The notes under the pieces: generated by a model
What the model was told of the DNA's origin: nothing
Seen by the model: only the letters and a program-made list of their open reading frames with translations
Database searches by the model: none
From: Nitrospinota bacterium
GTDB lineage: Bacteria > Nitrospinota > Nitrospinia > Nitrospinales > Nitrospinaceae
NCBI GenBank assembly: GCA_029879645.1
Contig: JAOUPX010000002.1
Span: 1-62,271, forward strand
Reading direction: 5' to 3'
DNA length: 62,271 nt
Position numbers and translations under genes: made by a program
Shown: positions 38,286 to 47,598 of the stretch, in pieces
Layout of the letters: the number at the start of each line of letters is the position of its first letter
Numbering within the stretch: position 1 is the stretch's first letter

Positions 38286-38693
38286 ATGAAAAGAAAATTT
38301 TTATGGATTGTTTTATCGAGCGCCATCATTTTATCCGGTTGCATTATGAACCATCCCACCAATGCAGGTCCTGACGGTAACGCGACCAACTTAACGGTTG
38401 GTAAGGTGCAGGGAGAAATCAAGGAAGGTATGCCTGCTTCGGATGTGGCGGCTATTTTGGGTTCGCCCAATATCGTGACTACCGATGAAAAGCGGCGCGA
38501 GGTTTGGATGTATGACAAGGTTTCTTCCAACCGGGTAGATACCCGCAATTCAGCTTACGGAACACTGATCCTGTTTGGTGCCAGTAGTAGACAGAATGAA
38601 AGCACCAGTACTCAAAAAACCTTGACGATTATTATTTACTTTGATGAGAATAAAAAAGTTAGAGATTTCAAATATCACTACAGCCAGTTCTAA
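38286..38693 (+). CDS. BamE/SmpA-like lipoprotein
   Basis: MKRKFLWIVLSSAIILSGCIMN lipobox; GKVQGEIKEGMPASDVAAILGSPNIVTTDEKRREVWMYDK. Confidence 0.8.
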   Translation: MKRKFLWIVLSSAIILSGCIMNHPTNAGPDGNATNLTVGKVQGEIKEGMPASDVAAILGSPNIVTTDEKRREVWMYDKVSSNRVDTRNSAYGTLILFGASSRQNESTSTQKTLTIIIYFDENKKVRDFKYHYSQF

Positions 38694-39300
38694 AGACCTT
38701 CTCAAGAGAGAGGTTTCTCATGGTTCCAGGTGGGTTTTCCTGCTTTTGCTGGGAGGTATCCTGTTCTCTGGCTGTATTCCCCCTGCAGCTACGCCGGAGA
38801 GCTTTTTCCAACTGACTCCCGAGAGCGCGAGGTATAAGGCCCAGCAAACCCGGACTTTTGATACCTCCGATGAGAAAGAATTGTTGTCAGCCTCCGCCGC
38901 GGTGCTTCAGGATTTGGGTTTCCAGATACAAGAAGTTTCCACGGATATGGGGATCCTTAAAGCCATGAAGGAACGGGGTGCACGGGAATACGGTCAGGAA
39001 ATTGCCCAGGGTTTGGTGATGATATTGAGTATTTTCGCCCAGACGGTGGTCGTTTCACCGGTGGATGTGCATCAGCAGATCGCCGCCACTCTGGCTACGC
39101 GTCCGGTGGAAGGTGATTCATCGCGCTTTACAGTGCGCATTGTTTTCCATCGAACGGTTTGGAAGGGACATGGTCAAAGTGGGGATCATCATATTCCCCC
39201 GGGTATCCAGGAGATGGAAATGATCCATGATCCGATGATTTACCAGCAGTTTTTTGCCAAGTTATCCAAGTCTGTTTTTCTTGAGGCTCACGAAATCTGA
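38644..39300 (+). CDS. Lipoprotein, paralogue family member 1
   Basis: Lipobox LFSGC; YKAQQTRTFDTSDEKELLSASAAVLQDLGFQIQEVSTDMGILKAMK. Start uncertain; overlaps the upstream gene. Confidence 0.8.
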   Translation: MRIKKLEISNITTASSKDLLKREVSHGSRWVFLLLLGGILFSGCIPPAATPESFFQLTPESARYKAQQTRTFDTSDEKELLSASAAVLQDLGFQIQEVSTDMGILKAMKERGAREYGQEIAQGLVMILSIFAQTVVVSPVDVHQQIAATLATRPVEGDSSRFTVRIVFHRTVWKGHGQSGDHHIPPGIQEMEMIHDPMIYQQFFAKLSKSVFLEAHEI

Positions 39301-39313
39301 TGGGAGGAATATT

Positions 39314-39745
39314 GTGAACGGCCGTAAAAAAATACTGATCATCTTGGGTTTAATCTTTTCCTTGCAGGCATGTGCCGGAGCTCCCAAACCGCCGAAGGAA
39401 CTGCTGTCTCTCGACGAGGCTCAGATGAAAATCCGGAGCTATCAAACGAGGGCATTTGACTTTAATGATCAGCAAAAAGTGATGCGCGGCGTGGTTGCCG
39501 CATTGCAGGATTTGGGCTTTATCGTGGAACGCGCCAACGGACCCATGGGACTGGTCACTGCCGGCAAGTTTGCAGGAGAGGGCTATAGCGGATTTGTGGA
39601 ATTGACCGTAACGGTCCGACCGAAAGGCGACAGCCAGGTCGAAGTGAGGGTCAATGCCATTCTTAACACCAAACCCATTGAAGATCCGAAAATTTACCAA
39701 AACTTTTTTGCCGCTGTCCAGCGGTCACTGTTTCTTCCCGGCTGA
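39314..39745 (+). CDS. Lipoprotein, paralogue family member 2
   Basis: GTG start after GGGAGGAAT; lipobox LQAC; MKIRSYQTRAFDFNDQQKVMRGVVAALQDLGFIVERANGPMGLVTAGK. Confidence 0.8.
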   Translation: MNGRKKILIILGLIFSLQACAGAPKPPKELLSLDEAQMKIRSYQTRAFDFNDQQKVMRGVVAALQDLGFIVERANGPMGLVTAGKFAGEGYSGFVELTVTVRPKGDSQVEVRVNAILNTKPIEDPKIYQNFFAAVQRSLFLPG

Positions 39746-39818
39746 GAAAACTGAATTCTGAACGGGTAAAGGCCCACGGGGTAAAAATTTTTATAGTTGG
39801 TTTATCGCCTGAGAGCTA

Positions 39819-40391
39819 ATGAGATCACTTTCTGTTAAAAATAAAAGGGTTTTGCCTTGTGTGCTCCTGACGGCCAGTATCTTTTTGCAGGGATGCGCCA
39901 TGCAGTGGGGCGCCGAGATCCAGTGGGACTCGAAGAGCCAGGTCCTGATGTCGGAAGACAGCCAGGTTAAAATGCGCGCCCTTCAGACTCGGATCTTTGA
40001 TACCACGGATAAGGAAAAAACCATGCGGGCGGTGGTCCATACCCTTCAGGACCTGTTTTTCGATATTGATGTGTTGGATGATGAGTTGTGGGTGTTGTCC
40101 GGAAAAAAAATGTTTCATCACAGCGGGGGCTGGGAGGATCATCCGACTTACTACAACTACAAAACGGACAGTTTGATTCTGTTTTCGAGGAATTACCGGA
40201 CCTATGGCCCCTTTCAGTATCGTAACGACCTCACCCGGATCACTATAACTATTCGCCCCAAAGGTACGACCCAGCTCAGGGTGCGTGCCAGTATTCAATA
40301 CAACATTCGCGCAGTGGAAGACCCGGATTTGTATCAAAAGTTCTTTAAGACCTTGAGCCAATCCATGTTTCTTGCCGCCCAAACCGAATAA
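39819..40391 (+). CDS. Lipoprotein, paralogue family member 3
   Basis: Lipobox LQGC; VKMRALQTRIFDTTDKEKTMRAVVHTLQDLFFDIDVLDDELWVLSGKK. Confidence 0.8.
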   Translation: MRSLSVKNKRVLPCVLLTASIFLQGCAMQWGAEIQWDSKSQVLMSEDSQVKMRALQTRIFDTTDKEKTMRAVVHTLQDLFFDIDVLDDELWVLSGKKMFHHSGGWEDHPTYYNYKTDSLILFSRNYRTYGPFQYRNDLTRITITIRPKGTTQLRVRASIQYNIRAVEDPDLYQKFFKTLSQSMFLAAQTE

Positions 40392-40773
40392 ACACCCCGA
40401 CACTTTCGTCTTACCAAATTCCATTCCAGGTCTATAATTATTTGATTTTAAAGATATTAATGTCTTTTGGGTCGACGTTTGAATTGTAAATATTTTGTAA
40501 AATATTTAATATTCTATTGTCTCTTTGTCAAAAATCCTTATATTGACGTTTGCGGGTTCGGTATTCCGCGTATTCAGTAATTTTATTTGGAAAAAATATT
40601 TTAAATTTCACAGACCGCAATTGAGTTAAAGAAAAAAATTTTAGAGAGCTATTTAACATTAAACGGAATATTAAAAATTAATTGAACTCAAAGATTTATA
40701 AACGGTTCATTGGACATAGCTGGTAATTACTCACTTTACGTAACAGGGACCTTATTTTTGACAAGGAGGAGTC

Positions 40774-42078
40774 ATGAATACGATCGAACTGAGTGAAGAT
40801 GACAAAAAAGCCAAACAATCTCTAGCTTTCCTTAAGAATCTTTTTGCCAGCCATTCGGAGCGGAATTTTGGTGTGCGGCTCTGGGATGGATCGTATCTAC
40901 CTCCCGACCCTGGAAAAACACGTCGGTTTACCCTGGTCATTAATCATCCGGGTGCCTTGAGGAAGCTATTGTGGCACCCGACCGAATTGGGATTGGGTGA
41001 AGCCTATGTGTTTAAAGACCTGGATATCGAAGGGGACATGGAAGCGGCCCTGAAACTCCGGGAAGTTTTGGCCGGAATCCATCTCAATTGGCGGGAGAAA
41101 ATTCCCTTCGCCAAATGGATGTTGTCCTTGCCGGCGACCGACAAGGCTTATAAATCTCATGCCGCGGTTCCGGTGAATGGCGATCCATCGGCCCGGGACC
41201 GGGTTCGCAAGGCCATCAGTTTTCATTACGATCTTCCGGTCCCCTTCTGGGAAAAGGTGCTGGACGATTCGATGCAGTATTCCTGCGCCTATTTTCATTC
41301 ATGGGAAGAGGAGTTGACCAATGCCCAAATTCACAAGCTGGATTATATTTGCCGCAAGTTGATGTTGAAACCGGGTGAAACTCTGCTGGATGTGGGATGC
41401 GGCTGGGGCGGTTTGATTCTACACGCCGCCAAACACTACGGGGTTCAATCGCTGGGTATCACCCTCAGCCGGGAGCAGGCCGAGTTTGCCCGGGCACGGA
41501 TTCGTGAGCAGGGACTGACCTCTCAATGCCGGGTGGAGTTGGTCGACTTCCGGGATCTGACGGGGACCGAACGCTTCGATAAAATCGCTTCTGTCGGTTC
41601 GGTCGAACATTTTCATACTTTTCTCGATGTTTATTTTCAAACCACCTGGCGCCTGCTGAAGCCGGGGGGATTGTTTCTCAATCACGGCATCGCGGTCGAT
41701 TGCGCCTACTCGTTAAAACCGAATGCAACATCGTTCATGAACCGTTATGTTTTTCCCGATGGCGACCTGGTGCCTCTAAAAAAGACCATTAACCTTGCTG
41801 AGGACACCGGGTTCGAAGTTCGGGATGTGGAAAACCTGCGCGAGCATTATGCGCAGACCCTTAGGCTGTGGGTGGAGAACCTGGAGCGGAGGCAGGAAGC
41901 CATCCGGAAAATTTGCGGCGAAGTGACCTGGCGGATTTTTAAGTTGTATATGACCGCCTGTGCTCACAATTTCAGCATGGGGAACCTGCATTTGTTTCAG
42001 ACCCTGATGGCGAAATCGGATCACGGCCGCACCCCGCTACCCGCGACCCGCAGCGATTGGTATGCTGAAGAATTTTAA
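40774..42078 (+). CDS. cfa: Cyclopropane-fatty-acyl-phospholipid synthase family methyltransferase
   Basis: SFHYDLPVPFWEKVLDDSMQYSCAYF, GETLLDVGCGWGGLILHAAKHYG; strong AAGGAGGA upstream of ATG. Confidence 0.92.
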   Translation: MNTIELSEDDKKAKQSLAFLKNLFASHSERNFGVRLWDGSYLPPDPGKTRRFTLVINHPGALRKLLWHPTELGLGEAYVFKDLDIEGDMEAALKLREVLAGIHLNWREKIPFAKWMLSLPATDKAYKSHAAVPVNGDPSARDRVRKAISFHYDLPVPFWEKVLDDSMQYSCAYFHSWEEELTNAQIHKLDYICRKLMLKPGETLLDVGCGWGGLILHAAKHYGVQSLGITLSREQAEFARARIREQGLTSQCRVELVDFRDLTGTERFDKIASVGSVEHFHTFLDVYFQTTWRLLKPGGLFLNHGIAVDCAYSLKPNATSFMNRYVFPDGDLVPLKKTINLAEDTGFEVRDVENLREHYAQTLRLWVENLERRQEAIRKICGEVTWRIFKLYMTACAHNFSMGNLHLFQTLMAKSDHGRTPLPATRSDWYAEEF

Positions 42079-42248
42079 GGCTTTATCAAATTCCGACAGG
42101 GTATGTAACGGGTTTTCCCTCAGGGGGAAAACACAGCAGATAAGATTGCTTTTTAGGTGGAATCGGGTTAGAAATGGGATGCCCACATGCCCGGCGGGTT
42201 CCCGTTCCTGCCGGATGGATTCAATAAGTCTTGCCAGGGAAAAATATC

Positions 42249-42656
42249 ATGCCATTCAAAAACGCCGTTCGAATTTTGGGAGTTTATTTTTTGGCCGCAA
42301 CCATGCTCTGGGTTCCCACCGTTGCCCAGGCGGAAATGCTGAGCACCCAGAAAGCGATTCAATCACTGACCAACAACGCTCAAAAGCGCGAGTGGCTGAC
42401 TTCCATGGTGTTGCGCGAGGAAGTGCGGGGACGCCTGCAGGAATATGGCGTGTCCGGTGCCGAGGCGTTGAATCGGGTCAACAGCATGACCGATGATGAG
42501 GTCGCCCTGATCATTGATCAAGTTGAACAGTATGCCGCCGCGGGTGATCCTCTTTGGAGAATGTCAGGGGAGAAGGACGCGGGTTATATTTTCACCATTA
42601 TCGTAGCTTTGCTGGTAATGGGTTGTCTGGCGGCCTGCTGGCTCATCTTTATTTAA
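42249..42656 (+). CDS. PA2779-family small secreted/membrane protein
   Basis: Signal peptide, EWLTSMVLREEVRGRLQEYGVSGAEALNRVNSMTDDEVALIIDQVEQYAAAGDP, C-terminal TM; directly upstream of a C39-like peptidase. Confidence 0.75.
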   Translation: MPFKNAVRILGVYFLAATMLWVPTVAQAEMLSTQKAIQSLTNNAQKREWLTSMVLREEVRGRLQEYGVSGAEALNRVNSMTDDEVALIIDQVEQYAAAGDPLWRMSGEKDAGYIFTIIVALLVMGCLAACWLIFI

Positions 42657-42662
42657 GTAAAA

Positions 42663-43619
42663 GTGATGAGAAGGTTTGTTTCCCCATATCTGCGGGAATT
42701 TCTATGGATCGCCTTGATTTTTCTGGGTTGGACCGGTTGCGCTACGTCTCCGCCGAGAGTGGAACTGCCTGCATCTCTTGATATTCCCCATAGGACTGAA
42801 CTTACGGAAGTCCCGTTCCATGCCCAGGGGAAATACCAGTGCGGTCCCGCATCCCTGGCCATGACCCTGGAGTGGTCCGGTGTTTCCGTTACCCCCGAAG
42901 AATTGAAACCCGAAGTTTATACCCCGAGTCGAGAGGGAAGCCTGCCGCCGGATATGATCGGTTCGGCACGCCGTCACGGCCGCATTGCCTACCCGATTCA
43001 CCGCATTGAAGATGTATTGAGGGAAGTCGCCGGAGGTCACCCCGTTATTGTCTTGCAGAAACTGGATTCGTGGTTCCGGACGAGTTGGCATTACGCAGTA
43101 GTCATCGGTTACGATCTTAATAAGCATCAAATCATTTTGCACTCCGGTCTGGAAGAGAGGGAAGTGCTGTCGGTCGACGAGTTTACTCAAACCTGGCAGC
43201 CGGGAGGGCAATGGGCCATCGTGACGCTTTCCCCGGAAACATTTCCAGCCACGGTCCAGGAAGAAACTTATCTCAAAGCCGTTATCGGACTGGAGCAGAC
43301 CCAACGCTGGCCCGAGGCGGAACAGGCTTATGACAGGGCGGCGGTCCGCTGGCCGCGCAACCCGACGGCCTGGATTGGTCTCGGCAACAGCCGCTATGCC
43401 CTGGGTAACCTGGCGGGAGCGGAGAAAGCGTTTCGTCAAGCGGTCGATGTCGCTCCGCAAATGGGAGCGGCCCATAATAACCTTGCTCACGTATTGATGG
43501 AATTGGATCGCCCCGAAGAGGCCCTGATCGTCATCCATCAGGCGATCCGCCTGGGGGGTCCGCAAGCGGATACCTTCCAAAAAACTCTTGACGAAATCCT
43601 CAAGCGAAGAGACGGTTGA
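42663..43619 (+). CDS. PA2778-family C39-like cysteine peptidase with TPR
   Basis: Lipobox WTGC; VPFHAQGKYQCGPASLAMTLEWSGV (catalytic Cys), SWHYAVVIGYD (His), C-terminal TPRs. Confidence 0.85.
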   Translation: MMRRFVSPYLREFLWIALIFLGWTGCATSPPRVELPASLDIPHRTELTEVPFHAQGKYQCGPASLAMTLEWSGVSVTPEELKPEVYTPSREGSLPPDMIGSARRHGRIAYPIHRIEDVLREVAGGHPVIVLQKLDSWFRTSWHYAVVIGYDLNKHQIILHSGLEEREVLSVDEFTQTWQPGGQWAIVTLSPETFPATVQEETYLKAVIGLEQTQRWPEAEQAYDRAAVRWPRNPTAWIGLGNSRYALGNLAGAEKAFRQAVDVAPQMGAAHNNLAHVLMELDRPEEALIVIHQAIRLGGPQADTFQKTLDEILKRRDG

Positions 43620-43704
43620 TACCCCGGACCTCTACTCCTTTCAGCTTGTTCTGCCCGAAAAAATTTGACACTATGGAGGAAGTCCAACCCAATCCCGAGG
43701 TCCC

Positions 43705-45015
43705 ATGCGCCGTTTGCTCAGTCTTTTAGTCGCAATACCTTTCTTCCTGTTGCTTTTACTCCCGGCTCCGGGGAGAGCCGCCAATGTGTTCAATGTCCTG
43801 TCGCTGCAAAAAATGGAATTGGAGGAAACGCGGGGCATAGCCAGCCTGGAATGTTTTCCCTTCATTATTAACATCGGCTCAAACGCGGATGAGGCGGAAC
43901 GGGTCCGTCAATGCCTGACTGGAATCACCACCCTTTCATCCGCCCTTGAGGAAGTGCCGGATGCCGGTTTGCGAATCGTTGGCATCAGCACCCGTTTTCT
44001 GCGGAGCGGCGGGTTTCAGTCCCTGTTGGTGCCGTGGGACGCAACGAAAGAAGATATGGTTCGGGCTTTGCGTGATAATCCTCCGCTGGAGGAGCAGAAG
44101 CGGTTTATCGCAAAGGTTCAAGACCTGAAAAAACAGATCCAATCCGGCCTGCATATCCGGCAGTTGTATTGCACCTTCAAGATTTCCAACGAACAGTGTC
44201 TGCGCGGCTATCAAACCCTGGCGGAAGTGGAACCCGGCCGCGCCATGAGCCGCATATCGTGGGCGGCGGTCGCCGTCACCGATTCGCATCTTACGGAAAA
44301 AGATCCCGCTGTGCTGACCTTGAAATTCGATGATACGGTTGAGACGATGGCCGGGCGACTGACTCAGGATCCTGCCGCCGAGGAATGGAAGCGCCAGAAA
44401 AAGGTTTATGCGGAAATACAAAAACAATACGGCAAGGCATTTAAGGCTTTGAATCTACCCAACTTTTTCTGCGACCCGGGTCTGGTACAGGATGAATGCC
44501 TGGAAGGCGCGAAAAATTTTAATGAAGCGGTCAAGGATTCGGGAATGCGGCAAAAACTCTGGGGCACGGTGACGGTTCACAAATACAACACGCTGATTAA
44601 AAGCGATCATGATGACGTGTTCCGCTACGATCTTACACCCGCAGAAATCATTCGCGTGTTTTCTGAAAAACCCGATCAGTCTCAAATGCAGGTCAGTATC
44701 ACCCTCGCCGAAAAGCTGGAGAAGCGGACCAAAAATAATTCCACCGGTCTGCGTGCCGTATGCGATCTGGAAGGTTTGCGGTCCGCGGATTGCGCGCAGG
44801 GATTCGAGAAGTTTATCTCGTTTGTGCGGGAGCATCGCGAGTACCGCGTGGCTCCTCCCTTCACCGATGTCATGTTTATCGATGGCGCCCGGCTCGAGCG
44901 GGTGAATTTCGCGTTAAACTCCAAGGTGCGCCACAGTTATATTTATCTCGACGTCCACAGCTCCACGGAGGAAATGGCAGAACACCTCCGCCGTTTTGGC
45001 GTCTCCAAAAACTGA
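43705..45015 (+). CDS. Secreted protein with four degenerate approx. 95-aa Cys-pair repeats, hypothetical
   Basis: Signal peptide MRRLLSLLVAIPFFLLLLLPAPGRA; repeated C-x(8-9)-C-[LA]-x-G at LYCTFKISNEQCLRG, FFCDPGLVQDECLEG, VCDLEGLRSADCAQG, plus a first variant with an 18-residue spacing. Confidence 0.8.
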   Translation: MRRLLSLLVAIPFFLLLLLPAPGRAANVFNVLSLQKMELEETRGIASLECFPFIINIGSNADEAERVRQCLTGITTLSSALEEVPDAGLRIVGISTRFLRSGGFQSLLVPWDATKEDMVRALRDNPPLEEQKRFIAKVQDLKKQIQSGLHIRQLYCTFKISNEQCLRGYQTLAEVEPGRAMSRISWAAVAVTDSHLTEKDPAVLTLKFDDTVETMAGRLTQDPAAEEWKRQKKVYAEIQKQYGKAFKALNLPNFFCDPGLVQDECLEGAKNFNEAVKDSGMRQKLWGTVTVHKYNTLIKSDHDDVFRYDLTPAEIIRVFSEKPDQSQMQVSITLAEKLEKRTKNNSTGLRAVCDLEGLRSADCAQGFEKFISFVREHREYRVAPPFTDVMFIDGARLERVNFALNSKVRHSYIYLDVHSSTEEMAEHLRRFGVSKN

Positions 45016-45065
45016 TTCCGAATAATTGTTGCCACCCTCGCCAGAGGGCGGCCTGGGCGGAGCGA

Positions 45066-45512
45066 TCAGTTGTCGCGTACGGCGTTGGGAAGCAGAGGGT
45101 GTTTGGTGGTGTAATCCGGGCGGGTCAGTACCAATTGCTTGCCGGTTTTCAGTCGCGGATGAATAATCAGCGGTGCCAGAAAATTGCCCGTCATCCGCCG
45201 GTAATCCTCCGGAATCGTCACAATGACACGGGTGTAAAACGTATCGTCATCCGCCAGGCCGATGGCGCGCCTGTCTTCGGGGTTCAGCGTCACTGTGTAG
45301 TCCGGCGCGAAAGGGGCGGGGTCGGCGACCACGAATGCCAGTTCCGGGGTGGCAAGGGACTGCAACCACTCCAGCGGGGAGTCGACATGGGGATCGAGCG
45401 GGAGAAGGGCAAACCGCGTTTCCTGCTCGAATCCGTAAAGGCCTTCGGGAATGTTCAGAATGGCGTCGTCGGTGACTTCAAATTCGCCGAAACGTTTCGA
45501 ATGGTATTTCAT
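45066..45512 (-). CDS. fliW: Flagellar assembly factor/CsrA antagonist FliW
   Basis: [58 protein letters not shown]. Confidence 0.92.
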   Translation of the reverse strand: MKYHSKRFGEFEVTDDAILNIPEGLYGFEQETRFALLPLDPHVDSPLEWLQSLATPELAFVVADPAPFAPDYTVTLNPEDRRAIGLADDDTFYTRVIVTIPEDYRRMTGNFLAPLIIHPRLKTGKQLVLTRPDYTTKHPLLPNAVRDN

Positions 45513-45748
45513 GATTGCAATTGGTCCTTGGCCCATCGGCCGACCAGGGAGGGATCAAAGGATCCTGCGGCGGCGGCTTGGCGGTTTTCTTCCAGAATTT
45601 TTACCAGAATTTCCTGCCGATGCACTTTGACGTCACCGGGGGCTTCAATTCCCAGCCGGACGGTTTTACCCTTCACCTCCAGCACGGTGATGCGAATGTT
45701 GTCGTTAATGGCAATACTTTCGCCGATTTTCCGGGTGAGCACCAGCAT
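45509..45748 (-). CDS. csrA: Carbon storage/translational regulator CsrA
   Basis: [47 protein letters not shown]. Confidence 0.97.
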   Translation of the reverse strand: MLVLTRKIGESIAINDNIRITVLEVKGKTVRLGIEAPGDVKVHRQEILVKILEENRQAAAAGSFDPSLVGRWAKDQLQS

Positions 45749-45923
45749 AAGAGAGGCCGAGGGAGAGAGGTGGACGGGCGCACATTGTCCCGGAAATTAT
45801 ACCAAAAAAAACAATATTTTCAGGGGAAATACCCAGGTGGGGAATCCATTTGACAGGGTAGGGCCTTTGTGATAATTTCCCTAACTTCGCCTGTACTCAG
45901 TCGAAACCAGAGATGCACAACAA

Positions 45924-45999
<76 letters not shown>

Positions 46000-46010
46000 C
46001 TCAATATAAA

Positions 46011-46045
46011 GGGTTAGAGGCTTACGCCTCTAACCCTGTTTTTTT
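46011..46045 (+). terminator. Rho-independent terminator after tRNA-Phe
   Basis: GGGTTAGAGGC-TTAC-GCCTCTAACCC (11 bp perfect stem) followed by TGTTTTTTT. Confidence 0.92.
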
Positions 46046-46141
46046 GCGTGAGATTAGTAGAATTGTGCGGGAAAACCCGCCCGTTAACCGCTGTATGGAT
46101 TAACAGACTGCAAAGGGCAATCCTGCAGATTTCATCCGTTA

Positions 46142-47092
46142 TCAGACAAAGGTACCACTGGCTGAATGAAACAGGGCGCTTGCGTTGTCGAGTCGTTCGA
46201 GCTGGTCGGAAGTCAGCGTAAGGTCTCCGGCGGCACAAAATTCCTTCACCTGATCCGGTTTGCGCGATCCGACCACAGTGGTGATGATATTTTTTCGCTG
46301 GATCACCCAAGCGAGCGCCACGTTGATGGGAGCCGTATTGATTTCCTGTGCAACTTCATGAACAGTCTGGCGCACGATTTTCGAATCAGTAAATTGAGGA
46401 TGGTGATACAGGTAATATTCCCGGCGGGCGGGTGCCTTTAAAGCTTCTTCATCGATTCGGTCGGCTAACAGGCCGCGGGCACTGGCCGCGTAGGCCATGT
46501 AACCGATACCGGCCCTTTCGCATTTTTTTAAATGTTCTCCTTCGTACCTGCGCTGGAGCAGGTTATAAGGAACCTGATTGGCGGTGAACAACGAGGCGTT
46601 GCCTGCCATCAGACCAATATCACTTTCCCGGAAATTCGAGATACCTATGGTACGGGCCTTGCCGCTTTCTTTGAGGGCCGCCATGATGTCGCACATCTTC
46701 CCGGTCTTTACCATGGTGTCTAGATACATGCCCGGCCAGTGGACCATGTACATATCGACATAATCCCTGCCAAGCGCTTTCAACGTTCCCTCCAGGCGTG
46801 ACTGGTAAGCTTCGAGTGTCATTTCAGCATCGGGCCAGATTTTGGAAATGATGAGCACATCGTTTTTGCGGGAGCCCAGGGCCTTGCCGAGGCGGCGTTC
46901 GGATTCCCCGTCGCCATATCCCTCGGCGGTATCAAACGCCATGATGCCACCCTCCAGGGCGGTCTTCACTACACGGTCGGCTTCTTCTGCCGAACACACG
47001 TCTCCCCATGCTTCGCTGGGGGCAATCTGAAGACAGCCAAGGGTTAGGGCTGTCCAGGGAATATCCAGTCCTTCAACTTTTATCGAACGCAT
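46142..47092 (-). CDS. Aldo/keto reductase
   Basis: MAFDTAEGYGDGESERRLGKAL, YVDMYMVHWPG, RTIGISNF. Confidence 0.93.
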   Translation of the reverse strand: MRSIKVEGLDIPWTALTLGCLQIAPSEAWGDVCSAEEADRVVKTALEGGIMAFDTAEGYGDGESERRLGKALGSRKNDVLIISKIWPDAEMTLEAYQSRLEGTLKALGRDYVDMYMVHWPGMYLDTMVKTGKMCDIMAALKESGKARTIGISNFRESDIGLMAGNASLFTANQVPYNLLQRRYEGEHLKKCERAGIGYMAYAASARGLLADRIDEEALKAPARREYYLYHHPQFTDSKIVRQTVHEVAQEINTAPINVALAWVIQRKNIITTVVGSRKPDQVKEFCAAGDLTLTSDQLERLDNASALFHSASGTFV

Positions 47093-47598
47093 TATTTCAC
47101 CGTCAGAGTTAAACGCCGGTTGCGGAAGCCCGGATCGTTCCAGTGGGCTTCTTACGCCAGCGGTTTGGTTTTATGTTAAATGAAAACCACGGTAGCATGC
47201 TTTTGGGAAGGAGACAACCCGATGTTGCAAGAGGAGAGATATTGCAGTCGGGAACAGAGTTCAGCTCTGAATATTAGTTTGAAGTTGTAATCGGAAGTTT
47301 ACTTTGGTTCGCGAGTCGGCACCGCCATCCTGATTCAAAAGATTAAGTTATATATGAAAACTCATTATAAGATTTCCGTTATGAGCCGTAATTTTTTTTT
47401 CTGGTCCTTTTGATCGAAACTCAAACGGTGGAGAAAACAGATCCAATTCCTCTGTCATTGTTACGATCCCGTTCTCCAAGCCCACCCTGTGAAGAGTTAA
47501 AGAAAGGTTTTAAATCGTACAAATTTTGGTTAATCAAAAGTCGGAAATATTGCAAAAGGTAAGGAGTAAGGCGGATTATTTTCGGGGCAGGGAGGGTT

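Noticed and set aside
44760-45872. 370-aa plus-strand ORF
   Set aside because: Overlaps the end of the Cys-repeat protein out of frame and runs antisense to fliW and csrA.
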